Part shown: one piece after another, positions 39,371 through 48,838 of the stretch
How positions within the stretch are numbered: position 1 is the first letter of the stretch
Layout of the letters: each line of letters starts with the position of its first letter
From: Alkalicoccobacillus plakortidis
Lineage (GTDB): Bacteria; Bacillota; Bacilli; Bacillales; Bacillaceae_D
Assembly: GCF_023703085.1 (NCBI RefSeq)
Contig: NZ_JAMQJY010000001.1
Span: 1,550,001 to 1,614,000, forward strand
Direction of reading: 5' to 3'
DNA: 64,000 nucleotides
Program-made: the position numbers and the translations under genes
Notes under the pieces: generated by a model
The model's database searches: none
Told to the model about the DNA's origin: nothing
The model's input: the letters and a program-made list of their open reading frames with translations, nothing else

Positions 39371-40054
39371 ATGAATCAACTTGTTGCCAAGCTTCGTTTG
39401 CACTCATCTGACCTTAAAAAAGGTATGATTATTTTTTGGACAGTATTAGTCGCAATTGTGGTCGGATTTTATTCGATTGCTGCCCTCTTTGATACGCCAG
39501 AAATGTATGTTACTACAAATGTCCCGTTGTTTGTTTTTATGGCAATCACTGCTTTTAAATTAGTAAAGGATGACTTCGATTACTCCATCCATCTTGGATT
39601 AACAAGAAATAAATTTGTGCTAGGTAGCCTTGTTTATATTCTACTTGTAGCCATTCTCTTTAATCTCATAAATCAACTTTTATTATTTATCACAATCTCA
39701 ACACAAGAAGGTGTGTTACCTCACTTTTTAACGCCATTCACCTGGTCAGCTGTTCTTGGAGATGAAGCAGGATTCTGGACCAACTTTAGCCTAGACTTCA
39801 TTCTATCCATGTTCTTTAGTTTCCTACTATACTTCATGGCAAGTCTGTTGTTCAGGTTCGGACAATTAGCTGTGTATATAGCACTGCTCGTGATGATACT
39901 AGTCGTCCTAATCCCTACTGTTCATCAAGAAATTTTCATTAGCGCCGCTGCTTTTTACCAAGGCACAAGCCTGACCTTAATCTGGGCATTACTTAGTGCA
40001 GTTATTATTGTTCCAATATTGAGTCTATTCACCTTATCAAAAGCTTCTGTTTAA
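39371..40054 (+). CDS. ABC transporter permease
   Basis: A 227-residue protein with six predicted transmembrane helices (for example IIFWTVLVAIVVGFYSIAAL and VYIALLVMILVVLIPTVHQ), without a signal peptide. GGAGG precedes the start. It lies 25 bp after the ATPase gene and completes a GntR-ATPase-permease operon. No ligand-binding motif is visible. Confidence 0.75.
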   Translation: MNQLVAKLRLHSSDLKKGMIIFWTVLVAIVVGFYSIAALFDTPEMYVTTNVPLFVFMAITAFKLVKDDFDYSIHLGLTRNKFVLGSLVYILLVAILFNLINQLLLFITISTQEGVLPHFLTPFTWSAVLGDEAGFWTNFSLDFILSMFFSFLLYFMASLLFRFGQLAVYIALLVMILVVLIPTVHQEIFISAAAFYQGTSLTLIWALLSAVIIVPILSLFTLSKASV

Positions 40055-40084
40055 GGAGAACGCTTTTTAAGAGGGGAGAAGGTT

Positions 40085-40330
40085 TGCAAGAAAGAGTTGA
40101 GTCTTAGCAAGAAGGGTTCGGCACTTGGCCAGAACCTCTGCCTCTTACTAAGACGGTTCTCTCTCTTGGCAAGAACATGCTCCTCTTACCAAGACGGATC
40201 CCTCTCTTGGCAAGAACCTGTTCCTCTTACCAAGACGGTTCTCTCTCTTGGCAAGAACCTGTTCCTCTTATCAAGACAGATCCCTCTCCTGACAAGAACA
40301 TGTGCCTCTTACCAAGACGCGGCTTCAGTT
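40085..40330. repeat. Tandem array B: five to six copies of a 41-bp repeat
   Basis: AAGAC recurs at 40150, 40191, 40232, 40273 and 40314, exactly 41 bp apart, within units built of CTCTTACCAAGACGG and CTCTTGGCAAGAACC half-units about 20-21 bp apart; a degenerate unit precedes it from about 40085. The sequence differs from array A but has the same length and the same alternating CTT...AAG half-unit design. It lies directly downstream of the permease gene. Confidence 0.85.
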
Positions 40331-40402
40331 AGTAATAAGTGTCTTCCATTCCCAAAAATCATACCTCTATCACCATGAACTGCACTTCTTCAATGAAAAA
40401 GA

Positions 40403-40438
40403 AAAAGCAGTGGACATTAATAAACGTCCACTGCTTTT
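40403..40438. terminator. Bidirectional terminator after sodC
   Basis: AAAAGCAGTGGAC and GTCCACTGCTTTT form a perfect 13-bp stem with a 10-base loop, flanked by A and T runs. It ends the leftward sodC gene, whose stop codon is 4 bp away. Confidence 0.9.
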
Positions 40439-40441
40439 AAC

Positions 40442-41053
40442 TTATTGTGCGGCTTCGACAACTCCACAAGCCACTCGATCTCCTGCATCACCCGTTGATA
40501 ATGTTTCTTCATCAGGGCCAGACTCGTCTTGTTCACTTGATTGGTATCTATCTGGTATATGACCAAGATTATCTGGACCTTCATGTATCATCACAGATGC
40601 TTCACCAATTAATGCCTCTGCGTCTAAACGATCATAGCTGAACGTCATTTGTGCTGTTCCATCTTCATTCACGTAAAGAGGCGGCATGTCCCCTGCATGA
40701 GCACCGTGATCGGCGTCATCTGGATTATAATGTCCCTCTGCTGATGTGAAGGCTCCATCACTATGATCATGCTCACAAGATGGGGCTTCATGAATGTGAA
40801 ATCCATGAAATCCTTGCTCCATTCCACTTACTGACGCTTCTATAAACAGCTTTCCATCAGGCGAAAGGATGAAACTTGCTACACCCACCGAATTCCCTTC
40901 ATCATTCATCAGCTCTGCTCTTGCCTCTGCATCAACGGACTCGGGCACATCTACATTTGATTCAGGTTCAAATGCATCCGTCTCCGGTTCATCGTTCCCA
41001 CATGCTGCTAATCCCAAGGTAAAAACCATCATCATTGCTACTACGTATTTCAT
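40442..41053 (-). CDS. sodC: Cu/Zn superoxide dismutase-like lipoprotein
   Basis: A 203-residue protein with lipobox LGLAACG and an acidic linker, then the SodC fold: GFHGFHIHEAPSCEHDHSDG (copper and zinc His), EGHYNPDDADHGAHAGDMPP (zinc ligands), SVMIHEGPDNLGHIPDRYQ and GDAGDRVACGVVE (disulfide Cys and active-site Arg). It resembles YojM-type Bacillus proteins, but here the metal ligands appear complete. It probably detoxifies superoxide at the cell surface. Confidence 0.85.
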   Translation of the reverse strand: MKYVVAMMMVFTLGLAACGNDEPETDAFEPESNVDVPESVDAEARAELMNDEGNSVGVASFILSPDGKLFIEASVSGMEQGFHGFHIHEAPSCEHDHSDGAFTSAEGHYNPDDADHGAHAGDMPPLYVNEDGTAQMTFSYDRLDAEALIGEASVMIHEGPDNLGHIPDRYQSSEQDESGPDEETLSTGDAGDRVACGVVEAAQ

Positions 41054-41136
41054 GCTGCGTAACCCCTTTCAATCTGTATCTATTTCTCTATAACCTGTGA
41101 AGGGGGTCTATAAAACATATACATGTATTGGGAAAA

Positions 41137-41163
41137 TAAATAGGACCCCTTATTTAGGGGTCC
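41137..41163 (-). terminator. Terminator after ppaC
   Basis: On the minus strand GGACCCC-TAAATAA-GGGGTCC forms a perfect 7-bp stem followed by TATTTATTTT, eleven bases past the ppaC stop. Confidence 0.85.
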
Positions 41164-41173
41164 CACTTTCTTC

Positions 41174-42100
41174 TTAGTTAAATGTCTCAGACAACGGAGG
41201 TACTACTTGTTTCTTTCTTGAAACAACACCTGGTAGGCTCGCAACATGGTTATCTAATGTCACATTAAATGCCGTCTCAACCGCACTAGTGTCCGTTCCA
41301 AGAGCAAGCACAACAGAGTCATTTGCTAGGATATCTGTAATCACAAATACAAACAGGTCTAAGCCTTTATCCGCAATAACCGTTGTCACTTCCGCTTCAA
41401 TTTCTGTTTGACGAGCAAGCACATCTTGCACATCTACCGTGTTCACTTGAGCAATCTCTACTTTCTTATCGCCCATGGAAAATTCCTTCGCATCTAGAGA
41501 AATGAGTTCTTTTACAGTTTTTTGACTTAGGTCTGCGCCTGCTTTTAACATCTCTAAACCGTATGTTTGACTATCAACACCTGCAATCACTTCAAGCTCT
41601 TTTGCTGCAGCAACGTCTTGATCTGTGCACGTTGGTGATTTAAAAAGAAGTGAATCGGAAATGATGGCTGATAACATTAATCCAGCAAGCTCTTTTGTAA
41701 CTGCTACATTATTCTCTTTGAATAGCTTCAATAGAATCGTTGCCGTACATCCAACTGGCTCAGCACGATAATAAAGCGCTTCGTTTGTTTCAAAGTTAGC
41801 AATGCGGTGGTGGTCAATGACTTCAACCACACGCACATCTTCAATATCATCCGCACTTTGTTGCTTCTCATTGTGATCAACCAGAATGACATCAGAGACT
41901 TCATTTGCTACTGTATCTACTAGACGAGGTGCATCTGTTTTAAAGTAGTCTAAGGCAAATGCTGTCTCGCCATTTACTTCTCCAAGACGAACTGCCTCCA
42001 CATCTGCCCCTAGCTGTTTTTTAAGTTCAGCATAGACAATCGCTGATGTTATTGTGTCCGTATCCGGATTCTTATGTCCAAAAACAAGTTGTTTGCTCAT
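41174..42100 (-). CDS. ppaC: Manganese-dependent inorganic pyrophosphatase (DHH family)
   Basis: A 308-residue family II PPase: [20 protein letters not shown] (metal ligands), [12 protein letters not shown] (DHN), [19 protein letters not shown] (DHH motif), and C-terminal DHHA2 domain ending [18 protein letters not shown] with the substrate-binding SRKKQ. It hydrolyses PPi to drive biosynthesis in the cytosol and needs Mn or Co. Confidence 0.95.
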   Translation of the reverse strand: MSKQLVFGHKNPDTDTITSAIVYAELKKQLGADVEAVRLGEVNGETAFALDYFKTDAPRLVDTVANEVSDVILVDHNEKQQSADDIEDVRVVEVIDHHRIANFETNEALYYRAEPVGCTATILLKLFKENNVAVTKELAGLMLSAIISDSLLFKSPTCTDQDVAAAKELEVIAGVDSQTYGLEMLKAGADLSQKTVKELISLDAKEFSMGDKKVEIAQVNTVDVQDVLARQTEIEAEVTTVIADKGLDLFVFVITDILANDSVVLALGTDTSAVETAFNVTLDNHVASLPGVVSRKKQVVPPLSETFN

Positions 42101-42221
42101 AATTCTCTCCCTTTTTATCCTACTTAGTAGATGATTATTCCCATACGATCATACCAAATCTTTTCCTTAAGGGAAACAATCGTGTCTAATTATTAGGAAA
42201 ACACTGTCGGAATACTTTGAT

Positions 42222-42536
42222 TTAAAATATAGTCGTGATCTCAGCTTGTTTATTTTTAAAAATCTCAGCCACTGTCACTCCTTCAATTGTAGCCGTATTA
42301 ATAAACTCCTCGTTTCGATCATCATAATGATCAGTCAGTCTCACTGTCCCACTCCAAACCGCTCTGCCTTCTACCGAGTGACAAATAAAGTATTCTATTT
42401 TATTATACATAAACTCGATCTCTCGACCCTGTTTAAGATAATAGAGTAAATGTTCATCACTAATAGTGCCACCAGCAGGCACATCATCAAAATCATCAAT
42501 ATTGTCAATATCATCAACTATCTTTTTTTGAACCAC
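42222..42536 (-). CDS. Hypothetical acidic protein
   Basis: A 104-residue acidic protein (DDIDNIDDFDDVPAGGTISD at the N-terminus) with EHLLYYLKQGREIEFMYNKI and EYFICHSVEGRAVWSGTVRL, possibly a small binding or immunity-type fold. Its start overlaps the region 4 bp downstream of the GNAT gene stop, so the two are probably co-transcribed. I do not recognise the family. Confidence 0.55.
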   Translation of the reverse strand: MVQKKIVDDIDNIDDFDDVPAGGTISDEHLLYYLKQGREIEFMYNKIEYFICHSVEGRAVWSGTVRLTDHYDDRNEEFINTATIEGVTVAEIFKNKQAEITTIF

Positions 42537-42539
42537 TTT

Positions 42540-43061
42540 TTATAATTCAACCCTATACTCCTCCCTTAAGATCGCGTAATAATACTCGTCCCACCACTCA
42601 CCTTTATATGGGATGCATTTTTTGAAATGCCCCTCTCTTCTCATGCCGATTTTTTCCATTATTTTATATGACGCTGGATTTTCTGGCTGACAGGTGGCGA
42701 TAATCCGATGAACATCCATTGATTGAAAAGCATAGGCAATCATTGCAGATGCGCCCTCCGTTGCATAACCTTGATTATAAAAAGAAGGATGAAAAACCCA
42801 GCCAATCTCATACGTAAACTCACCAAAACATGCATAAAAGGATAGATGACCAATTAATTTATCTGTGTGTTTTAAGGTAACTGCAAAGTGCTTTGCACTC
42901 TCTCCGCAGTTGTCAGATACAAATTGTTTAGCGCCTTTTTCTGTGAATGGATCTTCAGGAAGATAAAACATTACGTTTTTATCAGAAGTATATGTATGTA
43001 ATTCCTCCCAATCGTCTTTATAAAAAGGGCGAATAATCAACCTTTCCGTTTCTATTTTCAT
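42540..43061 (-). CDS. GNAT-family N-acetyltransferase (RimJ/RimL type)
   Basis: A 173-residue protein: METERLIIRPFYKDDWEEL-type N-terminus, YEIGWVFHPSFYNQGYATEG (acetyl-CoA binding loop), MIAYAFQSMDVHRIIATCQP and NPASYKIMEKIGMRREGHFK, the standard RimL-like pattern. Substrate unknown. An AGGGGG-type RBS precedes the ATG. Confidence 0.9.
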   Translation of the reverse strand: MKIETERLIIRPFYKDDWEELHTYTSDKNVMFYLPEDPFTEKGAKQFVSDNCGESAKHFAVTLKHTDKLIGHLSFYACFGEFTYEIGWVFHPSFYNQGYATEGASAMIAYAFQSMDVHRIIATCQPENPASYKIMEKIGMRREGHFKKCIPYKGEWWDEYYYAILREEYRVEL

Positions 43062-43252
43062 ATTATATGTCCCCCTGGCTTCTTTACCTCTCAGTTATAT
43101 AGTAAATAAAATGAATTAAAAAATTAGTCGAATTATGACGAATGTGCTATGATATCTTTTATTGTGTTAGATTATTCAGTCACAAAGAAGTCTGAATATA
43201 CAAATTAGTAAAGAAAAACAGATTATATTTAGTATTATTGGGGGAAATCATC

Positions 43253-44419
43253 ATGAATCCAGTTATTGTCACCATGATCTTATTACTAGTATTAGCATTA
43301 GGAGAACTTATCTCAATTTTAACAAAAGCTCGTATTCCAATGCTGCTGGCTTCTTTAATGATTTACCTTGCATTTATTTGGACAGGTATTTTGCCAACCG
43401 GTATTATGTCAGAATCTTTGCTAAAAACATTCGGCTCCTTAGCCGTTGCTCCTCTCATCGTCCATTTGGGAACGCTCATTCCATTCTCCCAAATCAAGGG
43501 ACAGGTTAAGCCTATTTTGATCGCTGTAACGAGTTCGTTATTCGCTGTTGCTTTAGTGCTTTTAATTGTTTCAGTGATTTTTGATTATACAACGGCAGTG
43601 GCTGGTGCCGGACCTGTAGTAGGGGGCATTGTTGCCTTTTTACTTACAAGTGAAAAGCTAACAGAAATCGGACTAGGATATCTAGCTGTACTACCTGCTC
43701 TTATACTTTCTATCCATAAGCTTGCGGGGATTCCTATAGCGTCCTTTTTCTTAAAAAAACACGCCTTATCGATTAAAGCATCTATTTTAGATGGAACGTA
43801 TAAAGAGAACGGAAACAGTTCAAGTGATGCACATCAGGTTCAGGAACGTAAATCATTACTTCCAGTAAAATATCAAACTCCTGTTATATTGCTCGCCCAG
43901 CTGTTTATTGCCGGTTCCATTGCCATTGGCTTGGACGCATTAACAGGCATAAATTACTCTATTTTTTGTTTAATTATTGGAATTGCCGGTGCATATTTTG
44001 GAGTGCTTCAACCACAAATGCTAAACAAAGCAAACTCAACAGGCATTTTTATGGCTAGTTTAATGATTGTTGTCATTTCATCTATGGATGAAGTAACACC
44101 AGACGTATTCTTAAGCTATTTACCACAGGTTATTACAATATGTATCATTGGTACTCTTGGGGTTTTAACTGGAGGGTTCCTGATGTCGAAGTTATTTAAA
44201 TATAAGAAAAACCTAGGAATTCCCGTTGCCTTAACCGCACTATTCGGATTTCCAACCGATTATATTCTCTGTGAAGAAGTAGCGCGGGAAGTTGGCGAAA
44301 CAGAAGAAGAACGCGAAACCATCATGAAAAACATGGTTACCCCCATGCTAATGGGTGGATTCGCAACTGTTACAACAGGTTCGATTGTGATTGCGAGTAT
44401 TTTAGTAGAAACATTATAA
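43253..44419 (+). CDS. Polytopic membrane protein, candidate transporter
   Basis: About 388 residues from the ATG at 43253 (GGGGGA 7 bp upstream); a TTG at 43238 is less likely. Roughly ten to eleven hydrophobic helices are visible, with a hydrophilic loop at about 185-205 (KENGNSSSDAHQVQERKSLL). Repeated motifs such as GAGPVVGGIVAFLL and a C-terminal FGFPTDYILCEEVAREVGET are reminiscent of secondary transporters. I do not recognise the family; substrate unknown. Confidence 0.6.
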   Translation: MNPVIVTMILLLVLALGELISILTKARIPMLLASLMIYLAFIWTGILPTGIMSESLLKTFGSLAVAPLIVHLGTLIPFSQIKGQVKPILIAVTSSLFAVALVLLIVSVIFDYTTAVAGAGPVVGGIVAFLLTSEKLTEIGLGYLAVLPALILSIHKLAGIPIASFFLKKHALSIKASILDGTYKENGNSSSDAHQVQERKSLLPVKYQTPVILLAQLFIAGSIAIGLDALTGINYSIFCLIIGIAGAYFGVLQPQMLNKANSTGIFMASLMIVVISSMDEVTPDVFLSYLPQVITICIIGTLGVLTGGFLMSKLFKYKKNLGIPVALTALFGFPTDYILCEEVAREVGETEEERETIMKNMVTPMLMGGFATVTTGSIVIASILVETL

Positions 44420-44422
44420 GAG

Positions 44423-44459
44423 AAGGGCCTTTCACTCTAGGAGTGGGAGGCTTTTTTTA
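44423..44459 (+). terminator. Terminator after the membrane protein gene
   Basis: GCCTTTCACTC-TAGG-AGTGGGAGGC (imperfect stem) is followed by TTTTTTT, directly after the gene. Confidence 0.75.
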
Positions 44460-44615
44460 TGTGGGATGGCGAGGTGAGGTTCTTGGTAATGGGGGATGGG
44501 CCTTGAATTGTACCTATTTTCACTCTTTTTAAGTTAAATTCTGTCCACAAACAAGTATACTCATACATACGCCATGTCACTAGAGATTATGCCCCTCCAA
44601 ACGGAAGGGCTATTT

Positions 44616-45689
44616 TTACTTAAGTAATTGCTCCCATGTATTCGGACCGGAAATACCATCCACGCCAATTCCTATAGCACGTTGGAAGGATCGAACTGCT
44701 TGTTCTGTACCTGAACCGAAATCACCATCAACCGCCAGTTTGTATCCTTTCACATTTAAAGCTGATTGTAAAAGGCGTACCCACCATTGATGGGTTGATC
44801 CGTGACGCAACGTATTGGCAGCAGCTTTGCTTTTGGGCCCGAATTTGCCGTCGATCCCAACCCCGGCAAAATATTGATAGACACGAACTAAGGCATCCGT
44901 TGTTAAACGACCTGCAAGTCCATCTACAACCAACTCTTCAAATATCGCTTTAGTCGGGTAGTTTCGGCTGTTTAAGAACTCCTGAGCAGAAGCAATGAAT
45001 GCATTCACTGGTTTTGATGGCTCTGATTCAATCGGTTTTGCTCCACTTAGATTAAGGATCTGACCAACTTGAATTCTGTCCGGATTAATGGAAGGATTCG
45101 CCTTCTTTAATGCATCCACTGTTGTGTTATGAGCTTTAGCAATAGAAGTGAGTGTATCACCGCTCTTTACTGTGTAAGTGCCACCTGAGACATCCGTACC
45201 TCCCGTTTCAGGTGCTTCATAATAAGATTCACCTACAAGAGATTTGAACGCAGTCCATTGATTCAACAACTGTGCAGGACAGTTTTTACCTGTCCAATGC
45301 TTGTGTGTGACAACTCGGGACAACGGAATGTTCAATTGATACATCAAACGTTGAACAAGCCATACAGCATTTGCCCTAGCTTTCTCAAAATCACCATCAG
45401 AGTTCACGCAAAGCTCAATTCCAACAGATTGGCGGTTTCCTTGTGAGCCCGCGTGCCATCCCATCTCATTAACTGGTAGATGCTGAATGATTTCTTTATC
45501 ATCTACGGTAAAATGCCATGACACGGAACGTGACCGCGCATCTGCTCCTTTAATATAACGGGAATGCATCTCTGCATTCGCTCCCCTATTCGTGTTAGCT
45601 GTTTCATGCACCGTAATATAAGTTGCGACAATTTTTGTACCTGGTCGATTGCTTGCTAATGTTGGAATTAGATCTTGTTTAATGTTCAT
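44616..45689 (-). CDS. Phage-type endolysin, N-acetylmuramoyl-L-alanine amidase
   Basis: A 357-residue enzyme. Residues about 20-150 are an Amidase_2 domain ([57 protein letters not shown] with zinc His and Cys-type ligand region). A LysM domain follows ([20 protein letters not shown], about 171-214), then two peptidoglycan-binding_1-like repeats ([20 protein letters not shown] and [20 protein letters not shown]). It lyses the producing cell with the adjacent holin. Last gene of the leftward tail operon. Confidence 0.9.
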   Translation of the reverse strand: MNIKQDLIPTLASNRPGTKIVATYITVHETANTNRGANAEMHSRYIKGADARSRSVSWHFTVDDKEIIQHLPVNEMGWHAGSQGNRQSVGIELCVNSDGDFEKARANAVWLVQRLMYQLNIPLSRVVTHKHWTGKNCPAQLLNQWTAFKSLVGESYYEAPETGGTDVSGGTYTVKSGDTLTSIAKAHNTTVDALKKANPSINPDRIQVGQILNLSGAKPIESEPSKPVNAFIASAQEFLNSRNYPTKAIFEELVVDGLAGRLTTDALVRVYQYFAGVGIDGKFGPKSKAAANTLRHGSTHQWWVRLLQSALNVKGYKLAVDGDFGSGTEQAVRSFQRAIGIGVDGISGPNTWEQLLK

Positions 45690-46114
45690 TTCTCTTCACT
45701 CTCCTCTGATTTTGGTTGTTCTTCTGGTCCATGCTGATTAAAACCACGTAATTTCTCCATAATGACTGGTGGAACTTTTAAACCAATGTGTGCTGCGTTC
45801 TCTGTAATTGATAAGATTTCATTAGCCATATAAAAAAGCACAGTCGCCGTGGCAACCATGCCGTTTAAATCCAGTATTCTATCTACAATGTTTGCCACGA
45901 TGATGATCCCAAACATGGCAATCTTACGAGCGTAACCAAACAGTGCAGATCGACTACGCAAGTCTTTCTTTTTGATTGCTTTCATAACTCCTGTGATGAT
46001 GTCTACCACCATTAGCACAACGAGTAGATCCAACCACTTTACTGGTCCAAACAAATAAAACTTAGCCACTTCTAAACTCTCCAAATTAAAAAATACTGAT
46101 ATTGTTTCCATCAC
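45686..46114 (-). CDS. Phage holin (TcdE/holin_4 type)
   Basis: A 142-residue protein with several transmembrane helices ([57 protein letters not shown]) and the conserved [19 protein letters not shown] block of toxin-secretion/phage-lysis holins. It would permeabilise the membrane and release the endolysin. Overlaps the endolysin start by 4 bp. Confidence 0.85.
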   Translation of the reverse strand: MMETISVFFNLESLEVAKFYLFGPVKWLDLLVVLMVVDIITGVMKAIKKKDLRSRSALFGYARKIAMFGIIIVANIVDRILDLNGMVATATVLFYMANEILSITENAAHIGLKVPPVIMEKLRGFNQHGPEEQPKSEESEEK

Positions 46115-46204
46115 GACACCCTTTTCTACTTATTAAAATAATACAAAATACCACCGATTATAAGTATGAACTGTACCCTATTAAATAGACAGTTTAAAAA
46201 AACC

Positions 46205-47104
46205 TTATGCAGCTAGTAGATGACCTCGGTATTGTTCCGGGGTCATTCTTTTTAATGCCCATTGATAACGACTTGAATTGTAATAAGTAATAAAGCCTCC
46301 GACTTTGACTCTTAATTCAGCGAGTGTCTTACATTCACGTGTATCTACATGATCTTTAAAGTGTCCAAAGAAAGATTCCATGGATGCATTATCTAAACAG
46401 TTTCCTCTTCGAGACATGGATTGTGTTAACCTAAGCTTTCTGACCATTTCCTGGTACTTTGGGTGTGTGTAATGAAAGCCTTGGTCCGAATGAAGAATGG
46501 CACCTGGGTGGACATTACCTCCTAAGGCGTCTTTTAATCGCTGAAGCGTTTTATACACAATACTCATCTCTAAAGATGTTGAAGCATAATGGGTGACAAT
46601 TTCACGTGTCGTCCCATCTTTGACACAAGACAAATAAACTTTCGTTCCATCTGCTAGATATAAGTACGTAATATCGGTCAATAAGACAGCACCCGGCAGC
46701 TTGGACAAACTCACGGTTAAGATGGTTTTCACACGTTTTATGTTCTTGAGTCGCTTTAGCTAAATGTTTATAAGGATTTTTCTTACGAATAATAGCTTGA
46801 ATACGAAACTTTCGAGTAAGTCGAAAGATCTTCTTTAAATTCATCGTGATTCCGTAGTCGTTTTCTAACTTCATTTTTAATGGGCGTCCACCTACTTTTT
46901 TCTTGCCTTGTTTGTAGAGGATATTAAGAATTTTATAATCTGCCTCATCTCGTTGTTCCCGTTTAAACGATGGTTATCGTTTGCTAGCCAAGCGTAATAT
47001 CTTGAGCGGTTGACGCTTGCTATTCTACAGAGAAAGGTAACCATTCGTTTAAATTGATATTGCCTTATGGTTTGTTCAATTAACTGAAACCTTTCTGATA
47101 ATGT
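46205..47104 (-). pseudogene. IS3-family OrfB transposase (two frameshifts in this sequence)
   Basis: It reads ALTLSERFQLIEQTIRQYQF ... YYAWLANDNHRL, then FKREQRDEADYKILNILYKQ ... LNREFVQ, then LPGAVLLTDITYLYLADGTK, ILHSDQGFHYTHPKYQE and MSRRGNCLDNASMESFFGHF, across three frames. One A is missing in TTTAAAC near 46965, and GCTTGG at 46699-46704 should read GCTGG to give FVQLPGAVLLTDITYL. All DDE residues are present, so the gene may be intact in the organism. Confidence 0.8.
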
Positions 47105-47532
47105 TAATGCTTCTTCTTCGCCTTCCTTTCTAGTTCTTCGAGCTTTTTTAGAAAATCGTTTTCCATCTCTAAAAAGGCAATTCTCGCTTCAGCCTTCTTT
47201 AATTTTTCTTCAGCGGATAAGGTCTTCGAAGAAGGACGACCCGTGCTGACTTTTCCACGAAGCTCAGTATAAAAGCCTTCTTCTCCGTAGCTTTTATAAA
47301 TGGACCTCCATCTTTTTAGACATTCACCTGGCTTATCTGACCCAATCAACTCTAAGTCAAATCCGTGATCGAGAAAAATGGCCATAGGACCTTTTCCTGC
47401 TAAGTTCTCCTGTACGGACTTCAATTTAAATTCTGGGGCGTAACTTATGGAGCGATCTGAAACACGACGGACATTTGCATTGTTTTCTAGTTGCTTTTGT
47501 TCAAACTTCGAAAAAATTCTTTTACTCATCTC
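47104..47532 (-). CDS. IS3-family OrfA
   Basis: About 142 residues from MSKRIFSKFEQKQLENNANV (GGGGAATGTGAG upstream). The HTH region SVQENLAGKGPMAIFLDHGF and C-terminal coiled coil (EEKLKKAEARIAFLEMENDF) are typical of IS3 OrfA. It shows general similarity in layout to the OrfA at 34.8 kb. Confidence 0.8.
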   Translation of the reverse strand, partial: EMSKRIFSKFEQKQLENNANVRRVSDRSISYAPEFKLKSVQENLAGKGPMAIFLDHGFDLELIGSDKPGECLKRWRSIYKSYGEEGFYTELRGKVSTGRPSSKTLSAEEKLKKAEARIAFLEMENDFLKKLEELERKAKKKH

Positions 47533-47654
47533 ACATTCCCCGTTCTTCTCATTTGTTTTGATTATAACGGGTCTTTTGTAAAAGAACACAAAAAACCCGA
47601 AAAACGGACTTTTTTAAAGTGTCCATTTTTCGGGTTGCAGTTCAGTAAAGGGGG

Positions 47655-48029
47655 GTGTTTTGTATTAGACTCGAAAATATTAACACTTTATTTCAAGATT
47701 ACTTACTACTACTTGAATCAAGTAAAGGCAATTTGCCGAAAAAAGATTTAACAGAGCTTTGTATACTCTCATTAAAGTTGTCTCAAAAACAACTTTCTTG
47801 CGACTTGAAATTTTTTAATGATGATAAACTTAGATTCTACATTTCAATTCTGAGTCTGCTTATAGAAAGATATGAATCTACGCTACATGCTATTAATTGG
47901 CTACTTTGCATTTATAGTTCCTTCAATAGCCTTCTTAATTATCTTAGACGAATCATTACAGCCACTTATAATATCTACAGTTTTCATATGTTTAGGAGTC
48001 GTTGTTTTTGCTGCATTTCAAGATTCTAA
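47655..48029 (+). CDS. Possible small gene in the tail region
   Basis: A GTG-start frame of 124 residues, with coding character up to about residue 75 (ENINTLFQDYLLLLESSKGN, PKKDLTELCILSLKLSQKQL) and then poor character. It begins 10 bp after the IS3 right end with AAAGGGGGG upstream, and overlaps another small ORF. It lies on the opposite strand to the tail operon, so it could be a moron gene. Function unknown; the true C-terminus is uncertain. Confidence 0.35.
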   Translation: MFCIRLENINTLFQDYLLLLESSKGNLPKKDLTELCILSLKLSQKQLSCDLKFFNDDKLRFYISILSLLIERYESTLHAINWLLCIYSSFNSLLNYLRRIITATYNIYSFHMFRSRCFCCISRF

Positions 48030-48102
48030 CAAAAGAGAATTAAGGGAAAAGTTGATTTATCTAAGCGAAAGTCTTAAACAAGAATTAAACAGACGAAATT
48101 AA
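47872..48102 (+). CDS. Small two-helix membrane protein in the tail region
   Basis: A 76-residue protein with two hydrophobic helices (YMLLIGYFAFIVPSIAFLII and PLIISTVFICLGVVVFAAF) and a charged C-terminal helix (NKRELREKLIYLSESLKQEL). It is convergent with the tail operon and overlaps the preceding possible gene. Accessory or superinfection functions are common for genes in this position, but nothing specific is visible. Confidence 0.45.
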   Translation: MNLRYMLLIGYFAFIVPSIAFLIILDESLQPLIISTVFICLGVVVFAAFQDSNKRELREKLIYLSESLKQELNRRN

Positions 48103-48109
48103 AAAGAGC

Positions 48110-48364
48110 CTACTCCTCAGTAGACTCTTCCTCTTCCACACCATTAACACGTTCTAAATATTTTCGTTTTACGATCTCCGCCATAGCCGTTAAATTGCTT
48201 GCCGCAAAGTGTTCCTCTGGTGATATAGGAATAATACCACCTGCATATAGCTTTCCTTCTGGATCGGACGTCTGAAAGTTCAAATCAACTTGTTGATTAT
48301 TTCCCTCATCGTCATATTGAAAGTTAACACCTGTTATTCTAAATGTAATTTTACCTGCTGCCAT
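48110..48364 (-). CDS. Small phage protein, function unknown
   Basis: About 84 residues from MAAGKITFRITGVNFQYDDE (AGAGGAGTG upstream). Beta-rich N-terminus, then EEHFAASNLTAMAEIVKRKY and an acidic C-terminus. It starts beside the stop of the DUF1617-like gene and ends the tail-fibre block. Similar small proteins are common next to DUF1617 genes in Listeria and Bacillus siphophages. Confidence 0.55.
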   Translation of the reverse strand: MAAGKITFRITGVNFQYDDEGNNQQVDLNFQTSDPEGKLYAGGIIPISPEEHFAASNLTAMAEIVKRKYLERVNGVEEEESTEE

Positions 48365-48369
48365 TTCAC

Positions 48370-48822
48370 TCACTCCTCTGTTTTCGTTTCAGTTTTTTGT
48401 GTTTCTTCCTCTTCTTCAAACAAATCACACAACATATCGTAAGTCATTGCCTTTTGTCCTCTGAATTCTTCCTGACACTCATCTAATATGGACTTTAAAG
48501 TTATCAGATAATCTGTTTTATTCCCCCCTTCAATGACATATCTCTCTTCATAAAGCTCGTCAATTTCTTTACCAAATTGCTCAAGATTCTCATCTTTAAT
48601 ATCCCATTTGGTATCATTCTCTACTTTCTTCGGTTCTCCGTCCTCGTCCAAGTGAGCATGTTCTTTTACTATGACTAATTGGTCCTCATTAACCTCCTTC
48701 AATCGCTTCTCTAATAAGGTAATAAACTTAGTGCGGTGACGGGACTGTTTTCCTTTTAAAGGAAGATTAAAGAGTAAATTAACAGCTTGTACGATTTGGT
48801 CATTTTGAATTTCTATTTTCAT
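48370..48822 (-). CDS. DUF1617-like phage protein
   Basis: A 150-residue charged protein: NDQIVQAVNLLFNLPLKGKQ, SRHRTKFITLLEKRLKEVNE, ERYVIEGGNKTDYLITLKSI, ending in an acidic tail. This is the DUF1617 pattern found downstream of tail-fibre genes in siphophages. Its role is unknown; a structural or assembly function in the baseplate region is likely. Confidence 0.6.
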   Translation of the reverse strand: MKIEIQNDQIVQAVNLLFNLPLKGKQSRHRTKFITLLEKRLKEVNEDQLVIVKEHAHLDEDGEPKKVENDTKWDIKDENLEQFGKEIDELYEERYVIEGGNKTDYLITLKSILDECQEEFRGQKAMTYDMLCDLFEEEEETQKTETKTEE

Positions 48823-48838
48823 AGTAGTAGGCTCCTTT

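Larger units (their letters stand above)
46167..47644 (-). mobile_element. Second IS3-family insertion sequence
   Basis: A 1478-bp element bounded by inverted ends beginning TGAACTG (left TGAACTGTACCC, right complement TGAACTGCAACCC) with a 3-bp target duplication GTA (46164-46166 and 47645-47647). It carries orfA intact and an orfB with two frameshifts in this sequence. It is inserted inside the tail/lysis region between the holin gene and the small genes at 47.6-48.1 kb. It is distinct from the IS3 element at 34.7 kb. Confidence 0.88.
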
